A stretch of DNA of 64,000 bases, from assembly GCA_030433805.1 (NCBI GenBank), contig JARUXA010000014.1, positions 88,308 through 152,307 of the forward strand, given 5' to 3'. Every line of letters begins with the position of its first letter. Position 1 is the stretch's first letter. The translations under genes were made by a program, and so were the position numbers. The notes under the pieces are model-generated. The model made no database searches. It was given only the letters and a program-made list of their open reading frames with translations, and was not told the origin of the DNA. Below are positions 1 through 9,222 of this stretch, in pieces. This DNA comes from Sphingomonas sp. PsM26. Its GTDB lineage: Bacteria; Pseudomonadota; Alphaproteobacteria; Sphingomonadales; Sphingomonadaceae.

Positions 1-7
1 CATAAGG

Positions 8-511
8 GTGCGTTCGTTAATCATGATCCCGTCGGCGTCAGATCGGCGACATTTCGCCATCGAACTGAAACCTAGCGCTTGGCAAGGCGTTTGGATGATC
101 TGGAATGTCCCCGATTGGCGGGGGTTGCCGAGTAATTTGCGGGTGTTGGCCGTGGCAGTTCAAAGCGATAACTCTCTTGGTGAGTGGATGCAGGCGCTCG
201 TCGATTATGTACGGTCGGGCGAACCCGATTTGACCAATCGGCAAATGGCCCTGTTGCTCGTGGTTTACCTGAAACCGGGACCGCATACGGTCCGTGGTTT
301 GGCCGGGATGCTCAATGTCTCCAAGCCCGTGGTGACACGCGCCTTGAACAGACTTGGCACCCTGGGCTATCTGCGCCGTCAACGCGACGATAACGACAAG
401 CGTAATATCTTCGTCGCACGTACCTCCGAAGGGGCAGGGTTTCTTGAAGATTTCGGCCAGTTCATCGGCGGCGGCACACCGCAACCCGTCGCCCGCCGCG
501 CTACCGCGTAA
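8..511 (+). CDS. MarR-type winged-helix transcriptional regulator
   Basis: Probable DNA-binding repressor of the MarR family. The segment around residues 70-150 has the family layout: a helix ending NRQMALLLVVYL, a helix-turn-helix with VRGLAGMLNVSKPVVTRAL, and the wing region LGYLRRQRDDNDKRNIFVA. No ligand can be inferred. The reading frame is open from base 8, but the first 50 or so codons do not look like the family. The true start is probably internal (GTG or TTG between about 150 and 190), giving a protein of roughly 105-120 residues. The SH3-like gene follows directly and overlaps its end. Family call is good; the start is uncertain. Confidence 0.75.
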   Translation: MRSLIMIPSASDRRHFAIELKPSAWQGVWMIWNVPDWRGLPSNLRVLAVAVQSDNSLGEWMQALVDYVRSGEPDLTNRQMALLLVVYLKPGPHTVRGLAGMLNVSKPVVTRALNRLGTLGYLRRQRDDNDKRNIFVARTSEGAGFLEDFGQFIGGGTPQPVARRATA

Positions 512-824
512 GAGTTTTGCCCTGCTTGGCCAGTCGGTTGCGCTGGATCCGCTGCGCTTTGCTGTGCGGCGCGATCTTGCCGACATCCGTCTGGCAGACC
601 GTGTGTTCGCGCCGCATTATGCCGCGGCCGTCTCCCGCGTACTGATCACGCAGACGGACTTGCGACAGGCGCCTGAAGCCGATTCGGCCGTCGTGGCGGA
701 ACTGCCACGCGGCACGGTCTTCGAAGTTTTCGAGTTCGTCGCCGGTCGGGCGTGGGGCCGTGCCCCTGCGCTCGATCGCGTTGGCTATCTCGATACACGC
801 GCGCTATCGTGGCCGACAACATGA
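444..824 (+). CDS. SH3-like domain protein
   Basis: Small protein of about 126 residues. Its second half (LRQAPEADSAVVAELPRGTV through AWGRAPALDRVGYLDTRAL) has the spacing of a bacterial SH3 fold: an anchor strand, then 'AELPRGTVFEVFEF', then 'GYLDTRAL'. In sphingomonads such proteins often stand before or fused to NlpC/P60 peptidases, but no peptidase domain is present here. There is no good ATG; TTG at 444 is a guess that overlaps the MarR gene. The stop overlaps the argC start (ATGA), which suggests translational coupling. Confidence 0.55.
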   Translation: MKISASSSAAAHRNPSPAALPRKSFALLGQSVALDPLRFAVRRDLADIRLADRVFAPHYAAAVSRVLITQTDLRQAPEADSAVVAELPRGTVFEVFEFVAGRAWGRAPALDRVGYLDTRALSWPTT

Positions 825-1750
825 GCGTCAGCGTTTTCATCGATGGGGCCGCGGGAACGACGGGCCTTGAAATCCGCGAGCGCCTCGCCGGACGGGACGA
901 TGTTGTCCTGGTGACGCTGGATGCCGCGGTTCGCAAGGACCCTGGAGCACGACGCGCAGCGCTCAACGACAGCGATTTCGTCATTCTGTGTTTGCCGGAC
1001 GACGCGGCGCGCGAAGCCGTCGCGTTGATCGCCAACGACCGGACGCGCGTGATCGATGCGTCGACAGCGCATCGTACCGCGGACGGCTGGAGCTACGGCT
1101 TTCCCGAACTCGAACGCAGCCAGACCGCGCTGATCGCCGAGTCGAAGCGCGTTACCAATCCCGGATGCTATCCGACCGGCTTCCTGGCGCTGGTCCGCCC
1201 GCTGGTCCGCGCCGGACTGGTTCCGGTCGACTGGCCCATCTCGGTCAATGCCGTGTCGGGTTACTCGGGTGGCGGCAAGGCAATGATCGCCGAATATGAG
1301 GGGCCCAACCCGCCCCCGGCGGCGCGCGCCTACGCGCTCGGGCTGGCGCACAAGCATGTGCCCGAGATGCAGAAGCACGCGCGCCTCGAACATCCGCCAA
1401 TCTTCATGCCGTCCGTGGCGAATACCTATCGCGGGATGATCGTCGAAGTCCCGTTGCCGCTCGCCATGTTCAAGCGTCGTCCGTCGCTCCAGGCGTGCGA
1501 GGCGGCGCTGCGCGAGGCCTATGGCACCGACAGCCTGATCCAGGTTGCCGACGGCGATGCGTCCGTCGTGCAGATCGAGGATGACGCCGGCACCGATCGG
1601 CTGACGCTTCGGGTATGCGGCAATGCGGAGGCCGGGCAGGTCCGGCTGATCGCAACGCTCGACAATCTCGGCAAGGGTGCTGCGGGTGCCGCGGTGCAGA
1701 ATCTGAACGTCATGGCCGGGTTCGATCCGCTCGCCGGATTGATCCGCTGA
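821..1750 (+). CDS. argC: N-acetyl-gamma-glutamyl-phosphate reductase (short type)
   Basis: Third step of arginine synthesis: NADPH-dependent reduction of N-acetyl-glutamyl phosphate to the semialdehyde, in the cytoplasm. The 309-residue protein belongs to the short type-2 ArgC group. The N-terminal FIDGAAGTTGLEIRERL is the nucleotide-binding loop, and the active-site cysteine lies in NPGCYPTGF (about residue 117). The YSGGGKAMI loop is also typical. The ATG at 821 overlaps the stop of the SH3-like gene. No other arg gene is adjacent, which is common for this type. Confidence 0.95.
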   Translation: MSVSVFIDGAAGTTGLEIRERLAGRDDVVLVTLDAAVRKDPGARRAALNDSDFVILCLPDDAAREAVALIANDRTRVIDASTAHRTADGWSYGFPELERSQTALIAESKRVTNPGCYPTGFLALVRPLVRAGLVPVDWPISVNAVSGYSGGGKAMIAEYEGPNPPPAARAYALGLAHKHVPEMQKHARLEHPPIFMPSVANTYRGMIVEVPLPLAMFKRRPSLQACEAALREAYGTDSLIQVADGDASVVQIEDDAGTDRLTLRVCGNAEAGQVRLIATLDNLGKGAAGAAVQNLNVMAGFDPLAGLIR

Positions 1751-1844
1751 TACGATCGGTCCTTGAATTGTTTTCCGGTTTCATCTTGGCGGGACGGACT
1801 TCGCGGCTTAGGTGACCCCCTTCCCCCCAGGAGGTTCAAGTCGC

Positions 1845-3311
1845 ATGGCACCCCGCAAGCCCGTCGGTAAACTCCTTTTGTTCGGCGCCACCGGCGACCT
1901 TGCACAACGCATGCTGCTGCCGTCGCTGTACGGCCTCCATGCCGATGGCCTGTTGCCCGACGGCCTGACGATCACCGGCACGGCGCGCGCCGACAACGAT
2001 GACGACAGCTACCGCGCGTTTACCAAGGCCGCGCTGGACAAGTTCGTCCCCAAGGACCGGATCGACGAGAAAGCAGTATCGAGCTTTCTCGAACGGCTTG
2101 GCTATCAGTCGCTCGATGCGACCGATCTCGACCATTACAAGCAGCTGGCCGAAAAGGTCGGCGACGTGTCGGGCGGTCTAGCGATCTTCCTGTCGACCGC
2201 GCCGTCGTTGTTCGAGGCAGTGATCCGCGGGCTCGATTCGGCTGGTCTCGCGGGCGACACCGTCCGCATCGGGCTGGAAAAGCCGCTTGGCTACGATCTC
2301 GCGTCGAGCCGCGAGATCAACGACACCGTCGCGACCGCTTTCTCCGAGGAACGCACGTTCCGGATCGACCATTATCTCGGCAAGGAAACCGTCCAGAACA
2401 TCCTGGCGCTGCGTTTCGGCAATTCATTCTTCGAGCCGGTGTGGAATGCGCGCGGGATCGACAACGTCCAGATCACGATTTCCGAGACGGTCGGGCTCGA
2501 AGAGCGTGCCGCCTATTACGATGGCGCGGGGGCTTTGCGCGACATGGTCGCCAACCACATGCTTCAGTTGCTCGCGCTCGTCGCGATGGAACCCCCTGCC
2601 CGCTTCGACGGCAACGCCATCCGCGACGAAAAGGCGAAGGTGTTCCGGTCGCTCCGCACGATCAAGCCCGAAGACGCGCCGCGGGACACGGTGACCGGCC
2701 AATATGCCGCAGGCGCAAGCGGCGGCGAGATCGTCAAAGGCTATGTCGACGAGCTCGAAAAGCCGTCCACGACCGAGACCTATGTCGCGATCAAGGCGCA
2801 TGTCGACAATTGGCGCTGGCAGGGCGTGCCCTTCTACCTGCGCACCGGCAAGCGGATGCCGACCCGGCGCAGCGAGATCGCGATCCAGTTCAAGCCGGTT
2901 CCGCACTCGATGTTTTCGAACCGTGGCGGTCTGTTGCAGCCCAACGTCCTGATCATTCGCTTGCAGCCCGAGGAATATGTCCAGCTGCTGGTGATGGCGA
3001 AGGAACCGGGCCTCGACCGCGACGGTATCCGGCTGCGCGAGGTTCCGCTGAACCTCAGCCTCGATGCCGAGTTTGCAGGGTCGCGTCGGCGCATCGCCTA
3101 CGAACGCCTGCTGCTCGATCTGATCGAGGGTGACCAGACGTTGTTCGTTCGCCGCGACGAGGTAGAGGCCCAATGGACCTGGATCGATGCGATCCGCGAG
3201 GGCTGGGTCGCCAACGACATGAAGCCCAAGAGCTACCCCTCGGGTAGCTGGGGCCCGAGCGCCGCGGTCGCGCTGACCGAGCGCGGCGGCGTGACGTGGC
3301 AGGACGATTGA
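1845..3311 (+). CDS. zwf: glucose-6-phosphate 1-dehydrogenase
   Basis: Oxidises glucose 6-phosphate to 6-phosphogluconolactone with NAD(P)+ and opens the Entner-Doudoroff route. The 488-residue product has the Rossmann motif FGATGDLAQRMLLPSL near the N-terminus and the substrate-binding signature RIDHYLGKETVQN with its catalytic His. The frame is open upstream, but ATG 1845 is preceded by a strong AGGAGG at about 1829, so I place the start there. It is the first gene of a five-gene run in pathway order (zwf, pgl, edd, glk, eda) on one strand. Confidence 0.97.
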   Translation: MAPRKPVGKLLLFGATGDLAQRMLLPSLYGLHADGLLPDGLTITGTARADNDDDSYRAFTKAALDKFVPKDRIDEKAVSSFLERLGYQSLDATDLDHYKQLAEKVGDVSGGLAIFLSTAPSLFEAVIRGLDSAGLAGDTVRIGLEKPLGYDLASSREINDTVATAFSEERTFRIDHYLGKETVQNILALRFGNSFFEPVWNARGIDNVQITISETVGLEERAAYYDGAGALRDMVANHMLQLLALVAMEPPARFDGNAIRDEKAKVFRSLRTIKPEDAPRDTVTGQYAAGASGGEIVKGYVDELEKPSTTETYVAIKAHVDNWRWQGVPFYLRTGKRMPTRRSEIAIQFKPVPHSMFSNRGGLLQPNVLIIRLQPEEYVQLLVMAKEPGLDRDGIRLREVPLNLSLDAEFAGSRRRIAYERLLLDLIEGDQTLFVRRDEVEAQWTWIDAIREGWVANDMKPKSYPSGSWGPSAAVALTERGGVTWQDD

Positions 3312-3407
3312 ACTAGATTCGCATTCCCGCGACCGTGGGGATCCGGGGGCACGCCAACGCTGCCCCCGCAATTTGGGCCCTGGATCTGCAGGAGCACCCA
3401 ACGGAGA

Positions 3408-4124
3408 ATGATGATGAGCGAAGAAATCGAATGGTGGGATTATGAAGATGCCGACGAGATGGCGGATGCCGTCGCGGGCGACATCGGTTTCATCATCGAT
3501 GCCGCAATCGATGCACGCGGCGCGGCGGTAATCGCTTTGTCGGGCGGCAAGACGCCGATCCCGATCTACGAACGGCTTGCCAAGGCCAAGATCGACTGGA
3601 AGCGCGTGACGATCGTGCCGACCGACGAGCGGATCGTGCCACTGGGCGACGCGCTGTCGAACGTGACGATGATCGCCAAGACTTTCCTGCCCAAGGGCGC
3701 GCGGGTCATGCCGATCGTTCCCAATGCTACCGCCGATTACAAGGCCGCGGGTCGCTCGGCCGATGCGCTGATGCAGGATCTGCACTGGCCGCTCGACTTG
3801 TGCCTGCTCGGCGTTGGCGCGGACGGGCACACCGCCTCGATCTTCCCCGGCCCCGACTTCGACGAGGCGCTGTCCGGGCCGAACGAGCGTCGCGCGGTCG
3901 GCGTGATGCCCGATCCATTGCCCTCGGAAGCCCCCGTTGCGCGCGTCACGCTCAGCCGGGCCGCGATCGTCTCGGCGCGCGCGCTGATCATCGCGGTGAC
4001 GGGCGACGCCAAGAAGACGGTGATCGAAAAGGCAATCAAGCAGGGGCCGTCGTCGGCCTATCCGATCGGTCGCGTGCTGGCGGACGCCGAGCTTCCCGTC
4101 GACATTCACTGGGCAGCTGCATGA
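3408..4124 (+). CDS. pgl: 6-phosphogluconolactonase
   Basis: Hydrolyses 6-phosphogluconolactone to 6-phosphogluconate. The 238-residue DevB-type protein shows the early ALSGGKTPIPIYERLA phosphate loop, the TDERIVP motif and GVGADGHTASIFPG, all diagnostic of the family. Three ATG codons stand in a row (3408, 3411, 3414) after GGAGA, so the exact start is open by two codons. It lies about 100 bp after zwf and 115 bp before edd. Confidence 0.95.
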   Translation: MMMSEEIEWWDYEDADEMADAVAGDIGFIIDAAIDARGAAVIALSGGKTPIPIYERLAKAKIDWKRVTIVPTDERIVPLGDALSNVTMIAKTFLPKGARVMPIVPNATADYKAAGRSADALMQDLHWPLDLCLLGVGADGHTASIFPGPDFDEALSGPNERRAVGVMPDPLPSEAPVARVTLSRAAIVSARALIIAVTGDAKKTVIEKAIKQGPSSAYPIGRVLADAELPVDIHWAAA

Positions 4125-4239
4125 TGCGCCGTTCCGTTCGCGCCGAGATGGTCGACACGTTTCTGCCAGGGGCGCAGCGCGCTTCCCGGACAGACGGCGC
4201 TGGGAATGGCTCGGCTCGAACGGAAGAAGGAATGATCGC

Positions 4240-6057
4240 ATGACATTGCATCCCGAAATCGCCGCGGTCACCGATCGCGTCATCAGCCGGTCCAAGGCAA
4301 CGCGTGAAGCGTATCTCGGCTTGATCGGTCGGGCGCGCGATACGCATATCGAGCGTCCGGCAATGGGCTGCGCCAATGCGGCGCACGCCTATGCCGGCAC
4401 CGAGGAGGATCGTCCCGCACTGACCGGCGGGAAGGCGATGAACATCGGGATCGTCACGTCATATAACGACATGCTGTCCGCGCATGCGCCTTACTATCGC
4501 TATCCGGAACAGATGAAGGTCTGGGCACGCGAAGCGGGTGCGACCGCGCAGGTTGCGGGCGGCGTGCCGGCGATGTGCGACGGCGTGACGCAAGGCTATC
4601 CCGGCATGGAACTGTCGTTGTTCAGCCGCGACACGATCGCGCTGTCGACCGCGATCGCGCTGAGCCATGGCATGTTCGAAGGTGCCGCCTTGCTCGGGAT
4701 TTGCGACAAGATCGTGCCGGGCCTGCTGATGGGCGCGTTGCGCTTCGGGCATTTGCCGATGGTGCTGATCCCGGCGGGTCCGATGCCGTCGGGGCTTCCC
4801 AACAAGGAGAAGGCCGCGGTTCGCGAAGCCTTTGCCGAGGGCAAGGTCGGGCGCGACGCGCTGCTTGAAGCGGAGATCGGCGCCTATCATTCGAAGGGCA
4901 CCTGCACCTTCTACGGCACCGCCAATTCGAACCAGATGATGATGGAGGTGATGGGCCTCCACATGCCCGGCGCGGCGTTCGTCAATCCGGGCACTAAGCT
5001 CCGCCAGGAACTGACGCGCGGTGCCGTTCACCGGCTTGCCGCGAATGGCTGGCATGGCGACAATTACCGTCCGCTCGGGCTTTGCGTCGACGAGAAGGCG
5101 ATCGTCAACGCGGCGATCGGGCTGCTCGCGACGGGTGGATCGACCAACCATCTGCTCCATCTCCCCGCGATCGCCGCTTGCGCGGGAATCGTGCTCGACT
5201 GGGAGGATTTCGATCGCCTGTCCAAGGCGGTTCCGCTGATCACCCGCGTATATCCCAACGGCTCGGCGGATGTGAACGGGTTCGAGGCCGCGGGCGGGAT
5301 GCCGTTCGTGATCCGCGAACTGATTGCGGCGGGGATGCTTCACGGCGATCTGATGACCGTTGCGGGGGACAGTCTCGAAGCCTATGGCCGCAAGCCGGTT
5401 ATCGAGGCCGATCATCTGAGTTGGGTCGATCCCGGTCCGAGCAGCGACGAAACGATCCTGCGGACGCCCGCAGCACCGTTCGCGCCCGAGGGCGGTTTCC
5501 GCATCCTGACCGGCAATCTCGGCCGTGCCTGCATCAAGGTGTCCGCCGTCGAGCGCGATCGCTGGACGATCGAGGCGCCTGCGCGCGTGTTCCACGATCA
5601 GGCGTCGGTTCAGGCTGCGTTCCAGGCGGGCGAACTCGACCGCGACGTCGTAGTCGTGGTGCGGTTCCAAGGACCGCGCGCGAACGGCATGCCCGAATTG
5701 CACAAGCTGACCCCGCCGCTCGGGGTGTTGCAGAACCGCGGGTTCCGCGTCGCGCTTGTCACCGACGGGCGCATGTCGGGTGCAAGTGGCAAGGTGCCGT
5801 GCGCGATCCATTGTTCGCCCGAAGCACTGGGGGATGGTCCGCTGTCCCGCGTCCGTGACGGCGACGTGATCCGGCTGGACGCTGAAACGGGTGAGTTGTT
5901 CGCTCGGGTCGATCCGGCAGAGTGGGCGGCGCGCACGCCCGTTACGATGCCCAACGAAATCGACGGCATGGGCCGTGAGCTGTTTGGCCTGTTCCGCTCG
6001 AATGCCAACGAAGCCGAACGTGGTGCGTCGCCTTTGTTGACCGGCATGGGCTGGTAG
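4240..6057 (+). CDS. edd: phosphogluconate dehydratase
   Basis: Dehydrates 6-phosphogluconate to 2-keto-3-deoxy-6-phosphogluconate, the signature step of the Entner-Doudoroff pathway. The protein has 605 residues, normal for the IlvD/Edd family. It shows the family's Fe-S cluster region (GVPAMCDGVTQG, then GICDKIVPGLLMGALRFGH, then GTCTFYGTANSNQMMMEVMG) and the C-terminal VTDGRMSGASGKVPCAIH. It is the third gene of the operon. Confidence 0.97.
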   Translation: MTLHPEIAAVTDRVISRSKATREAYLGLIGRARDTHIERPAMGCANAAHAYAGTEEDRPALTGGKAMNIGIVTSYNDMLSAHAPYYRYPEQMKVWAREAGATAQVAGGVPAMCDGVTQGYPGMELSLFSRDTIALSTAIALSHGMFEGAALLGICDKIVPGLLMGALRFGHLPMVLIPAGPMPSGLPNKEKAAVREAFAEGKVGRDALLEAEIGAYHSKGTCTFYGTANSNQMMMEVMGLHMPGAAFVNPGTKLRQELTRGAVHRLAANGWHGDNYRPLGLCVDEKAIVNAAIGLLATGGSTNHLLHLPAIAACAGIVLDWEDFDRLSKAVPLITRVYPNGSADVNGFEAAGGMPFVIRELIAAGMLHGDLMTVAGDSLEAYGRKPVIEADHLSWVDPGPSSDETILRTPAAPFAPEGGFRILTGNLGRACIKVSAVERDRWTIEAPARVFHDQASVQAAFQAGELDRDVVVVVRFQGPRANGMPELHKLTPPLGVLQNRGFRVALVTDGRMSGASGKVPCAIHCSPEALGDGPLSRVRDGDVIRLDAETGELFARVDPAEWAARTPVTMPNEIDGMGRELFGLFRSNANEAERGASPLLTGMGW

Positions 6058-6158
6058 GACGTGTAACCGAGCGCTCGCGTTGCGCGGGCGTGGTTTTCAA
6101 GCGAACTCGCGGCGTCTTGCTCCTGTGGGGGGCTGGCGTCGACGAAGAGAGGAATGAA

Positions 6159-7127
6159 ATGCAGGTCGTTGCAGTAGATATCGGCGGCACGCACGCCCGC
6201 TTCGCGCTGGCAGAGGTTGCGGAAGGCCGTGTCGTTTCGCTGGGCGAGCCAACGACGCTCAAAACCGCTGAATATGGCGGATTCCAGACCGCATGGGAGG
6301 CGTTCGGCGCTAAGCTTGGCCAGCCGCTCCCGCGCGCTGCCGCGATTGCTGTCGCGTCCCCGATCAGCGGCGACGTGATCAAGCTGACCAACAATCCCTG
6401 GGTGATCCGCCCGCCGCTGATCAAGGAACGGTTGAAGGTCGACGAGTTCGTCCTGATCAACGATTTCGGCGCGGTCGGTCAGGCGGTGGCGCAGGTAGAC
6501 CACAACGACTTCCTCCACCTGTGCGGGCCGGATGTACCGTTTTCGCAAACGGGCGTCCTGACGGTCTGCGGCCCCGGCACCGGCCTGGGTGTCGCGCAAG
6601 TCCTGCGGACGCACGATCGCTACCATGTCATCGAAACCGAAGGCGGCCACATTGACTTCGCGCCGCTCGATGCGTTGGAAGACGCGATGGTGAAGCGCCT
6701 GCGCAAGGCTTACACCCGCGTTTCAGCCGAGCGAATCGTTTCGGGGCCCGGCATCGTCGCGATCTACGAGACACTGGCGGATATCGAGCATCGCTCGATC
6801 ACGCGGCTCGACGACAAGGCGATCTGGACGGCGGCACTGCAGGGTGAGGACAGTCTTGCCGTCACCGCGGTCGACCGTTTCTGCATGAGCCTGGGTTCGG
6901 TCGCGAGCGACCTTGCGCTGGCGCATGGCGCGAACGGCGTCGTCATCGCAGGCGGGTTGGGGCTTCGGTTGAAGGAGCATTTCACCCGGTCCGGCTTTGC
7001 CGAGCGCTTCGCAGCCAAGGGCCGGTTCCAGAACCGCATGTCTGCGATCCCCGTCAAACTGATCACCCATCCGCAACCGGGCCTGTTCGGCGCGGCGGCT
7101 GCCTATGCGCAGGAGCACACACAATGA
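6159..7127 (+). CDS. glk: glucokinase
   Basis: Phosphorylates glucose with ATP and feeds zwf. The 322-residue protein begins MQVVAVDIGGTHARFALAEV, the phosphate-1 motif of the Glk family, and carries INDFGAVGQAV (substrate region) and TVCGPGTGLGVAQV. The frame is open 69 bases upstream; ATG 6159 is chosen because GAGAGGA stands just before it. The stop overlaps the eda start by four bases, so the two are probably translated together. Confidence 0.95.
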   Translation: MQVVAVDIGGTHARFALAEVAEGRVVSLGEPTTLKTAEYGGFQTAWEAFGAKLGQPLPRAAAIAVASPISGDVIKLTNNPWVIRPPLIKERLKVDEFVLINDFGAVGQAVAQVDHNDFLHLCGPDVPFSQTGVLTVCGPGTGLGVAQVLRTHDRYHVIETEGGHIDFAPLDALEDAMVKRLRKAYTRVSAERIVSGPGIVAIYETLADIEHRSITRLDDKAIWTAALQGEDSLAVTAVDRFCMSLGSVASDLALAHGANGVVIAGGLGLRLKEHFTRSGFAERFAAKGRFQNRMSAIPVKLITHPQPGLFGAAAAYAQEHTQ

Positions 7128-7738
7128 CCGCAACGATCGTCGATATCATGCAGACCAGCGCGGTCATTCCGGTGCTCGTCATCGAAGACGCCGCGACCGC
7201 GCAGCCGCTGGCAGAGGCGCTTGTCGCGGGCGGCTTGCGCGTCCTTGAAGTCACGATGCGGACGCCCGCCGCACTCGATGCCATCCGCGAGATGAAGAAG
7301 GTCCCCGGTGCGATCGTGGGCGCTGGTACGGTCGTCAATCCCGACCAGTTTTCGCAAGTGATGGAGGCTGGTGCCGAATTCATCGTATCGCCCGGCCTGA
7401 CCGAGCGGCTTGCGCGCCCGATCATCGACAGCGGCGTACCGTTCCTGCCGGGGATCGCCAATGCGGCGGATATCATGACCGGGCTGGACCTGGGCCTGAC
7501 GCACTTCAAGTTCTTCCCCGCCGAAGCGAACGGTGGGCTCAAGGCGCTGAAGGCATTGGCCGCGCCCTTCTATCAGTGCAGCTTCTGCCCGACCGGCGGC
7601 ATTACCGAACAGAGCGCACCCGAATGGCTCGCGTTCAAGCCGGTATTGTGTGTCGGCGGCAGCTGGGTGACGCCGAAGGGCGCGTCGATGGCCGAGGTCG
7701 AGGCGCTGGCGCGCGCAGCAAACGGTTTGCGGGGGTGA
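7124..7738 (+). CDS. eda: KDPG aldolase (2-dehydro-3-deoxy-phosphogluconate aldolase)
   Basis: Cleaves 2-keto-3-deoxy-6-phosphogluconate to pyruvate and glyceraldehyde 3-phosphate, ending the Entner-Doudoroff sequence. The 204-residue protein shows the expected Glu/Arg pair in LEVTMRTPAAL and the Schiff-base lysine in THFKFFPAEANGG. FCPTGGI is the phosphate-binding loop. Its start is coupled to glk through ATGA. No phosphofructokinase gene is in the window. Confidence 0.96.
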   Translation: MTATIVDIMQTSAVIPVLVIEDAATAQPLAEALVAGGLRVLEVTMRTPAALDAIREMKKVPGAIVGAGTVVNPDQFSQVMEAGAEFIVSPGLTERLARPIIDSGVPFLPGIANAADIMTGLDLGLTHFKFFPAEANGGLKALKALAAPFYQCSFCPTGGITEQSAPEWLAFKPVLCVGGSWVTPKGASMAEVEALARAANGLRG

Positions 7739-7919
7739 TTATACCGCATCGCCTCGTGTTTCCGGGGTGACGCGGTCGGATTGGGGTGGTTCCGTAACGA
7801 CAAAGACGTTCGTCTTCGCCCAACATGTGCTGCGTCGCAGCAATAAAAACTAACGTGCTAGTTAAACTAGGGCTTTTTTTGCCACTTATCTTGGAGGCTA
7901 CCACCCCAGGAGATTGCCC

Positions 7920-8153
7920 ATGTCCGGACCGAACGACAAAGACCGCCCAGGCCCGCACGACACGCTGCGCGGATCATTGTTGTTTCTGGTCTTCGGGATC
8001 AGCATGCTGGCGTTTCTGATCGCCATCGACCGGCCAGAATGGTTCGTCCTCAAGCCGGCGACCGGCACGGCCGTAGCCATGTCCGCCGCCCCGAAGCTGA
8101 CGCCGGGCGAAACCAATTCCCACCGCAAGGACTATTTCAGCATCAACAAATAA
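7920..8153 (+). CDS. small single-span membrane protein of unknown function
   Basis: A 77-residue protein with one predicted membrane segment (GSLLFLVFGISMLAFLIAI, about residues 19-37), a charged, Pro-rich N-terminus and a polar C-terminus ending KDYFSINK. ATG 7920 is chosen because AGGAG precedes it by about seven bases. I do not recognise the family. It stands alone between the eda end and the convergent mltG gene. A palindromic AT-rich stretch and a run of seven T lie upstream (7858-7880). Confidence 0.6.
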   Translation: MSGPNDKDRPGPHDTLRGSLLFLVFGISMLAFLIAIDRPEWFVLKPATGTAVAMSAAPKLTPGETNSHRKDYFSINK

Positions 8154-8249
8154 GGCGGGACTGATCTGGTGGGGGTTGAGCCGGTGCGTACGGCTCCCCC
8201 CACATCCGCTGCGCCGGCAATGCCGCGGCTAACGCAATAGCCCTGCCGG

Positions 8250-9215
8250 TCAGATCCCGTGCTGGAGTCGGTAGGCCCGCCATTTCACGACATTGGCATT
8301 ATGCTGTTCCAGCGTGTCGGCGAACACATGGCCCCCCGAACCATCTGCCACGAAATACAACGCTTTGGATTGCGCCGGATCGAGCACCGCATCGATGCTG
8401 GCTCGCCCCGGATTACAGATTGGCCCCGCGGGAAGACCGGTCATCGCATAGGTGTTATACGCGTTAACGGCACGCACCTCGGACAACAGGATTTTGCGAC
8501 CGAGCGGCTTTCCCTTGGTGATTGGATAGATGATCGTCGGGTCCGCCTGCAGCATCATCCCCTGCCGAAGCCGATTGGCATAGACCGCCGCGACGATCCG
8601 GCGCTCGGCGGGCTTGCCGGTTTCCTTCTCGACGATCGATGCAAGGATCAGCGCCTCGCGGGGCGTCTTCACAACCAAATTGGGCTTCCGCTTGGCCCAT
8701 GCTTGCGCGAGGTACTGCGTCATCGGAGCTTGCATCCGCTCGACCATCTGCGCGCGCGACTCACCGCGCTGATACGCATAACTGTCAGGCAGGATGCTGC
8801 CCTCGGACGGCGATTCGATCGTCCCGGTCAGTTCCGCTGTACGGTCCAGCACCTGCTTGACCATGACGGAAGGATAGCCCTCCGGCACCACGACGAACCG
8901 CTGAACCGTCTTGGTCCCTTGCAGAACCTTGAGGATGTCGGCCTGGCTCAGCCGTGGTGGGATGCGGTACTCGCCCGCCTTGACCGGCGCGCTCGACCCG
9001 AAGACGCGCGCCAGAACTCTGAACCGATCCGCCGATGCGATCGCACCGGCCTTTTCGAGCTGGAGCGATACCGCCGCCAGACTCGATCCCGGTGCGATTT
9101 GCACCGAGATCGATCGGTTGAGCGGGCCACGCCCGCCCCACATGTGCGCAACGCTATAGATTGCCAGCGCCGCGATCAGCAACGCGCCTAAGCCGAGGCA
9201 GCCAAGCCGACGCAT
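8250..9215 (-). CDS. mltG: endolytic murein transglycosylase MltG (YceG-like)
   Basis: Inner-membrane enzyme that cuts nascent glycan strands and sets their length. The 321-residue protein has an N-terminal membrane anchor (LGCLGLGALLIAALAIYSVA) and the YceG catalytic segment, with the key Glu in LASIVEKETG followed by VYANRLRQGMMLQADPT. It starts 8 bases after the fabF stop and is the last gene of the leftward fatty-acid cluster, its usual place in alphaproteobacteria. Confidence 0.95.
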   Translation of the reverse strand: MRRLGCLGLGALLIAALAIYSVAHMWGGRGPLNRSISVQIAPGSSLAAVSLQLEKAGAIASADRFRVLARVFGSSAPVKAGEYRIPPRLSQADILKVLQGTKTVQRFVVVPEGYPSVMVKQVLDRTAELTGTIESPSEGSILPDSYAYQRGESRAQMVERMQAPMTQYLAQAWAKRKPNLVVKTPREALILASIVEKETGKPAERRIVAAVYANRLRQGMMLQADPTIIYPITKGKPLGRKILLSEVRAVNAYNTYAMTGLPAGPICNPGRASIDAVLDPAQSKALYFVADGSGGHVFADTLEQHNANVVKWRAYRLQHGI

Positions 9216-9222
9216 TGTCCGG

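Noticed and set aside
2424..4376. 650-codon minus-strand frame opposite zwf and pgl
   Set aside because: Antisense shadow of high-GC genes; the plus strand carries clear zwf and pgl motifs. The same applies to long frames opposite edd, fab genes, rodA, the Gp37/Gp68 gene, DUF2303 and the capsid gene.
7858..7880. CTAGTTAAACTAG followed by seven T, as terminator of the Entner-Doudoroff operon
   Set aside because: The palindrome leaves no room for a proper loop, and the stem is short and AT-rich. It lies 120 bases after eda. A terminator cannot be excluded but is not supported.
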